Shown in pieces: positions 20,855-22,587 of a stretch of 22,587 nucleotides of DNA; position 1 is the stretch's first letter; each line of letters starts with the position of its first letter. The DNA is taken from contig DKQD01000012.1 in assembly GCA_002474345.1 (NCBI GenBank), positions 1 through 22,587 on the forward strand. The letters are read 5' to 3'. This stretch comes from Bacteriovoracaceae bacterium UBA7317 (lineage in GTDB: Bacteria > Bdellovibrionota > Bacteriovoracia > Bacteriovoracales > Bacteriovoracaceae). A program made the position numbers and the translations under genes. Under the pieces are notes generated by a model. The model saw only the letters and a list, made by a program, of their open reading frames with translations. It was not told the origin of the DNA and searched no databases.

Positions 20855-21385
20855 TTATTCTATTACGAAATTTGCCCTTCTATTTTTGCTCCATGATGCT
20901 TCATTATGGCCTGTAGCAAGCTCTCTTTCTTTACCATAAGATATTACGCTTAAGTTACTTGCATTAACACCTAAGGCAACAAGATAATTTTTAACAGACT
21001 TTGCTCTTCTTTCTCCGAGAGCTATATTGTACTGTATGCTTCCTCTTTCGTCGCAATGTCCTTCAATTTGAACCTTAACTTGTCCGTTGTTAGCAACTTT
21101 TAGAAAGTTAGCATTATCATCGAGAATATCTTTTGCTTTTTGATCTAGAGCAGATGAATCAAAAGCAAAGTTAACAGTTCTTAAACAGCCATTATCGCCA
21201 TCACAAGCTTTTCCTCCATCTGAATCGAAGCCTGCTTGAAGGCCTGATTGATTTTCAGATGCTTCTTCAGTCGAAGCTGTAGTTTCAGATTTAGTTTCTT
21301 TGTTTACTTGTCCAGTTTCACAACCAAAAAGGGCTAGACACATAACAAGCAAGAGGGGGAGAGAGAATGGATTTAGCTTTTTCAT
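20855..21385 (-). CDS. pal: Peptidoglycan-associated lipoprotein Pal (OmpA-C domain)
   Basis: A 176-residue outer-membrane lipoprotein. The signal peptide ends at lipobox 'LFGC' (C22), followed by an acidic Ser/Thr/Glu-rich linker (~25-65) with two extra cysteines in 'GGKACDGDNGCLRT'. The C-terminal OmpA-like domain (~70-176) contains 'VNFAFDSSAL', 'IEGHCDERGS', 'YNIALGERRAKSVKNYL', 'VISYGKE' and 'KNRRANFVIE', the set that binds meso-diaminopimelate in peptidoglycan. 'GH.DERG..EYN.ALG.RRA' is diagnostic of Pal. AAGGAG 7 bases upstream fixes the start at ATG 21385; a longer frame from 21403 would include this site. The other Tol genes are not in the window. It lies downstream of the PhoR-like kinase gene but has its own AT-rich upstream region. 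Confidence 0.93.
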   Translation of the reverse strand: MKKLNPFSLPLLLVMCLALFGCETGQVNKETKSETTASTEEASENQSGLQAGFDSDGGKACDGDNGCLRTVNFAFDSSALDQKAKDILDDNANFLKVANNGQVKVQIEGHCDERGSIQYNIALGERRAKSVKNYLVALGVNASNLSVISYGKERELATGHNEASWSKNRRANFVIE

Positions 21386-21482
21386 CAAGGGCTCCTTTTG
21401 CATATGAGAGTTGAAAAATTATTCGTAACTCATTCATTTTATTCCATATTATCGTCTCAAAAAAGATTTTATGAAAGAAAAA

Positions 21483-21515
21483 ATTATATTTACCTAGGAT
21501 AAGAATGTCCGTCAA
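21483..21515 (-). promoter_or_regulatory. Possible pal promoter
   Basis: In the gap upstream of pal, the minus strand holds TTGACG (21510-21515) and TATAAT (21483-21488). Each hexamer is good, but they are 21 bases apart, too far for a standard sigma-70 promoter. Either the TATAAT is used with another -35 element or the match is partly chance. Confidence 0.3.
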
Positions 21516-21549
21516 AAGTTTAGAAAATTATTTTTGTCAGAAGTTTATT

Positions 21550-22587
21550 TTAGGATTGCCCCAAATGGAGTGAAAAAGTTGACCCCATTCCTGGACTACT
21601 TTCGACTTTTACTTGACCTCCGTGAGCGAGTGCTATGTGTTTTACGATGGCAAGGCCAATTCCTGACCCTCCTAGTTCCTTACTGCGGGCTTTATCTACG
21701 GAATAAAATCTTTCGAAAAGTCTTTCGTGATGTTTTTCATCAATTCCTGGGCCAAGGTCTTTTACTGAGAAAATGACTTTTTCGTCTTCTTTAAAAGCTG
21801 AGACTTTTACTTGGGAATGTTCCGGGCCGTATTTAATAGCATTATCGATAAGATTTGATAGCGCTCTTACCATGAGAAGAGAATTAAACTTTCCTTCTAG
21901 TGAATCTGGACAATCAACGTGAAGACTAATACTTTTTTTCTTAGCTTTAGGCTCGCAACTTAGAAGGGCCAACTCAATCATATTTTTGACAGCTTGGTCA
22001 TTCATCTCAATTCGATGACCCTCACCTTCAGCTTCTTTTTCTATTCTTGAAAGGTCGAGAAGATCCTCAATAATAGCGTAAAGACGATTGGCTTGCTTTT
22101 GAATAATAGAAATGAAGCGGTTCTGTGTTTCAATATCGTCCACTTTGCCTTCAGTTAGAGTTTCTACAAAACCTAAAATTGCGGTTAAGGGTGTTCTAAG
22201 TTCATGGGAAACATTGCCTACAAAATCCTTTCTGTGTCTTTCTAGTTTCCTCAGACGGGTGACATCATTGAGAACTAAAAGGGCACCAATCTTTTCGTCC
22301 ATGGACTTTAGTGGAGCTCCTTGAAGTCTAATGATCGTTTGTCCTTCAAGATCTATTTCTGTATCAATAGGTTCATCTTTTTTTAAAAGCTGGGCCGTAA
22401 TTTTCTGAATAGGTTCATTTTGAATGATAAGTTCAAGGGGGTGGCCTTTATATTTAAAATCACTTTTAAGGTTAAAAAGCTTTCTGGTCGCATTATTTAA
22501 ATCGATGATACGTCCGCTTAGGTCGACTGTGAGGACGCCCTCTATCATACTTGAAAAAACAGCTTCCTTTTCATTTTTGTTTTTTAT
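21550..22587 (-). CDS. Sensor histidine kinase, PhoR-like (N-terminus outside window)
   Basis: The frame is open to the window edge, so the N-terminal part (probably membrane segments) is missing; the visible part is ~345 residues. It begins 'NEKEAVFSSMIEGVL', which is the start of a PAS domain as in PhoR ('ER..V..S..EGVL..D..G.I'), running ~100 residues. The HisKA dimerisation domain follows with the phosphorylated histidine in 'GNVSHELRTPLTAILGF', then the HATPase domain with N-box 'NLIDNAIKYG', G1 'VKDLGPGID', 'LFERFYSVDKARS' and G2 'GGSGIGLAIVKHI'. Motif spacing matches PhoR/ResE-type kinases. A response regulator gene, if adjacent, lies beyond the edge. An internal ATG at 22548 is not the start. 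The signal could be phosphate, but this cannot be read from the sequence. Confidence 0.93.
   Translation of the reverse strand: MKNKNEKEAVFSSMIEGVLTVDLSGRIIDLNNATRKLFNLKSDFKYKGHPLELIIQNEPIQKITAQLLKKDEPIDTEIDLEGQTIIRLQGAPLKSMDEKIGALLVLNDVTRLRKLERHRKDFVGNVSHELRTPLTAILGFVETLTEGKVDDIETQNRFISIIQKQANRLYAIIEDLLDLSRIEKEAEGEGHRIEMNDQAVKNMIELALLSCEPKAKKKSISLHVDCPDSLEGKFNSLLMVRALSNLIDNAIKYGPEHSQVKVSAFKEDEKVIFSVKDLGPGIDEKHHERLFERFYSVDKARSKELGGSGIGLAIVKHIALAHGGQVKVESSPGMGSTFSLHLGQS

Noticed and set aside
21318..21515. 65-residue minus-strand ORF over the pal start and upstream region
   Set aside because: It overlaps pal in another frame; the pal frame has the signal peptide, lipobox and ribosome binding site.

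Overview
This window is about 22.6 kb of AT-rich chromosome from a Gram-negative bacterium. The envelope genes show this: a Pal lipoprotein, a CpoB/YbgF-like TPR lipoprotein, several other lipoprotein or Sec signal peptides, and a periplasmic TatT-like lipoprotein. The AT-rich codons, secreted proteins without recognisable families, frequent TTG and GTG starts and the GldA/GldF/GldG-like ABC cluster fit a Bacteriovorax/Halobacteriovorax-type member of the Bdellovibrionota. That placement is inference from general character, not from a marker gene. I see no phage, insertion sequence, CRISPR array, tRNA or rRNA.

Layout. 1-3968: the tail of a DUF167/YggU gene, a small secreted helical protein, a short basic ORF on the minus strand, an intergenic region with divergent promoters and a possible structured minus-strand RNA, a TatT-like TPR lipoprotein, and a large cysteine-rich secreted protein of unknown function. 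3955-6528: a HAD phosphatase (minus), a small hydrophilic protein (plus), then a minus-strand pair of an NrnA-type DHH phosphoesterase and a single-domain response regulator. 6663-11939: a tightly coupled plus-strand operon of ABC ATPase, ABC-2 permease, GldG-like protein, DUF4340-like protein and a polytopic membrane protein. 12077-13369: nucleoside and base salvage genes (thymidine kinase, hypoxanthine phosphoribosyltransferase). 13433-15601: a foldable leader followed by a GHMP sugar kinase and a DUF429-like protein with a cysteine cluster. 15541-17041: a small membrane protein (minus) and a Ca2+/Na+ exchanger (plus). 17045-19535: minus-strand translation genes smpB, rsmA and tsaD. 19630-22587: minus-strand envelope genes (CpoB-like, DUF4398-like lipoprotein, Pal) downstream of a PhoR-like histidine kinase cut by the window edge.

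How the genes fit together. Most are housekeeping: nucleotide salvage, nanoRNA/pAp turnover, ribosome maturation and rescue, tRNA modification, and outer-membrane tethering. The five-gene ABC operon probably makes one membrane complex, because its start and stop codons overlap or nearly touch. The most interesting non-coding item is the leader of the GHMP kinase gene. It can form a three-way-junction-like fold whose hairpin loop is complementary over 8 nt to that gene's own Shine-Dalgarno sequence, and a second upstream segment can pair with the bases just before the start codon. This is a candidate for an undescribed translational switch. The 5' leader at 976-1191 (minus) is a second, weaker candidate.
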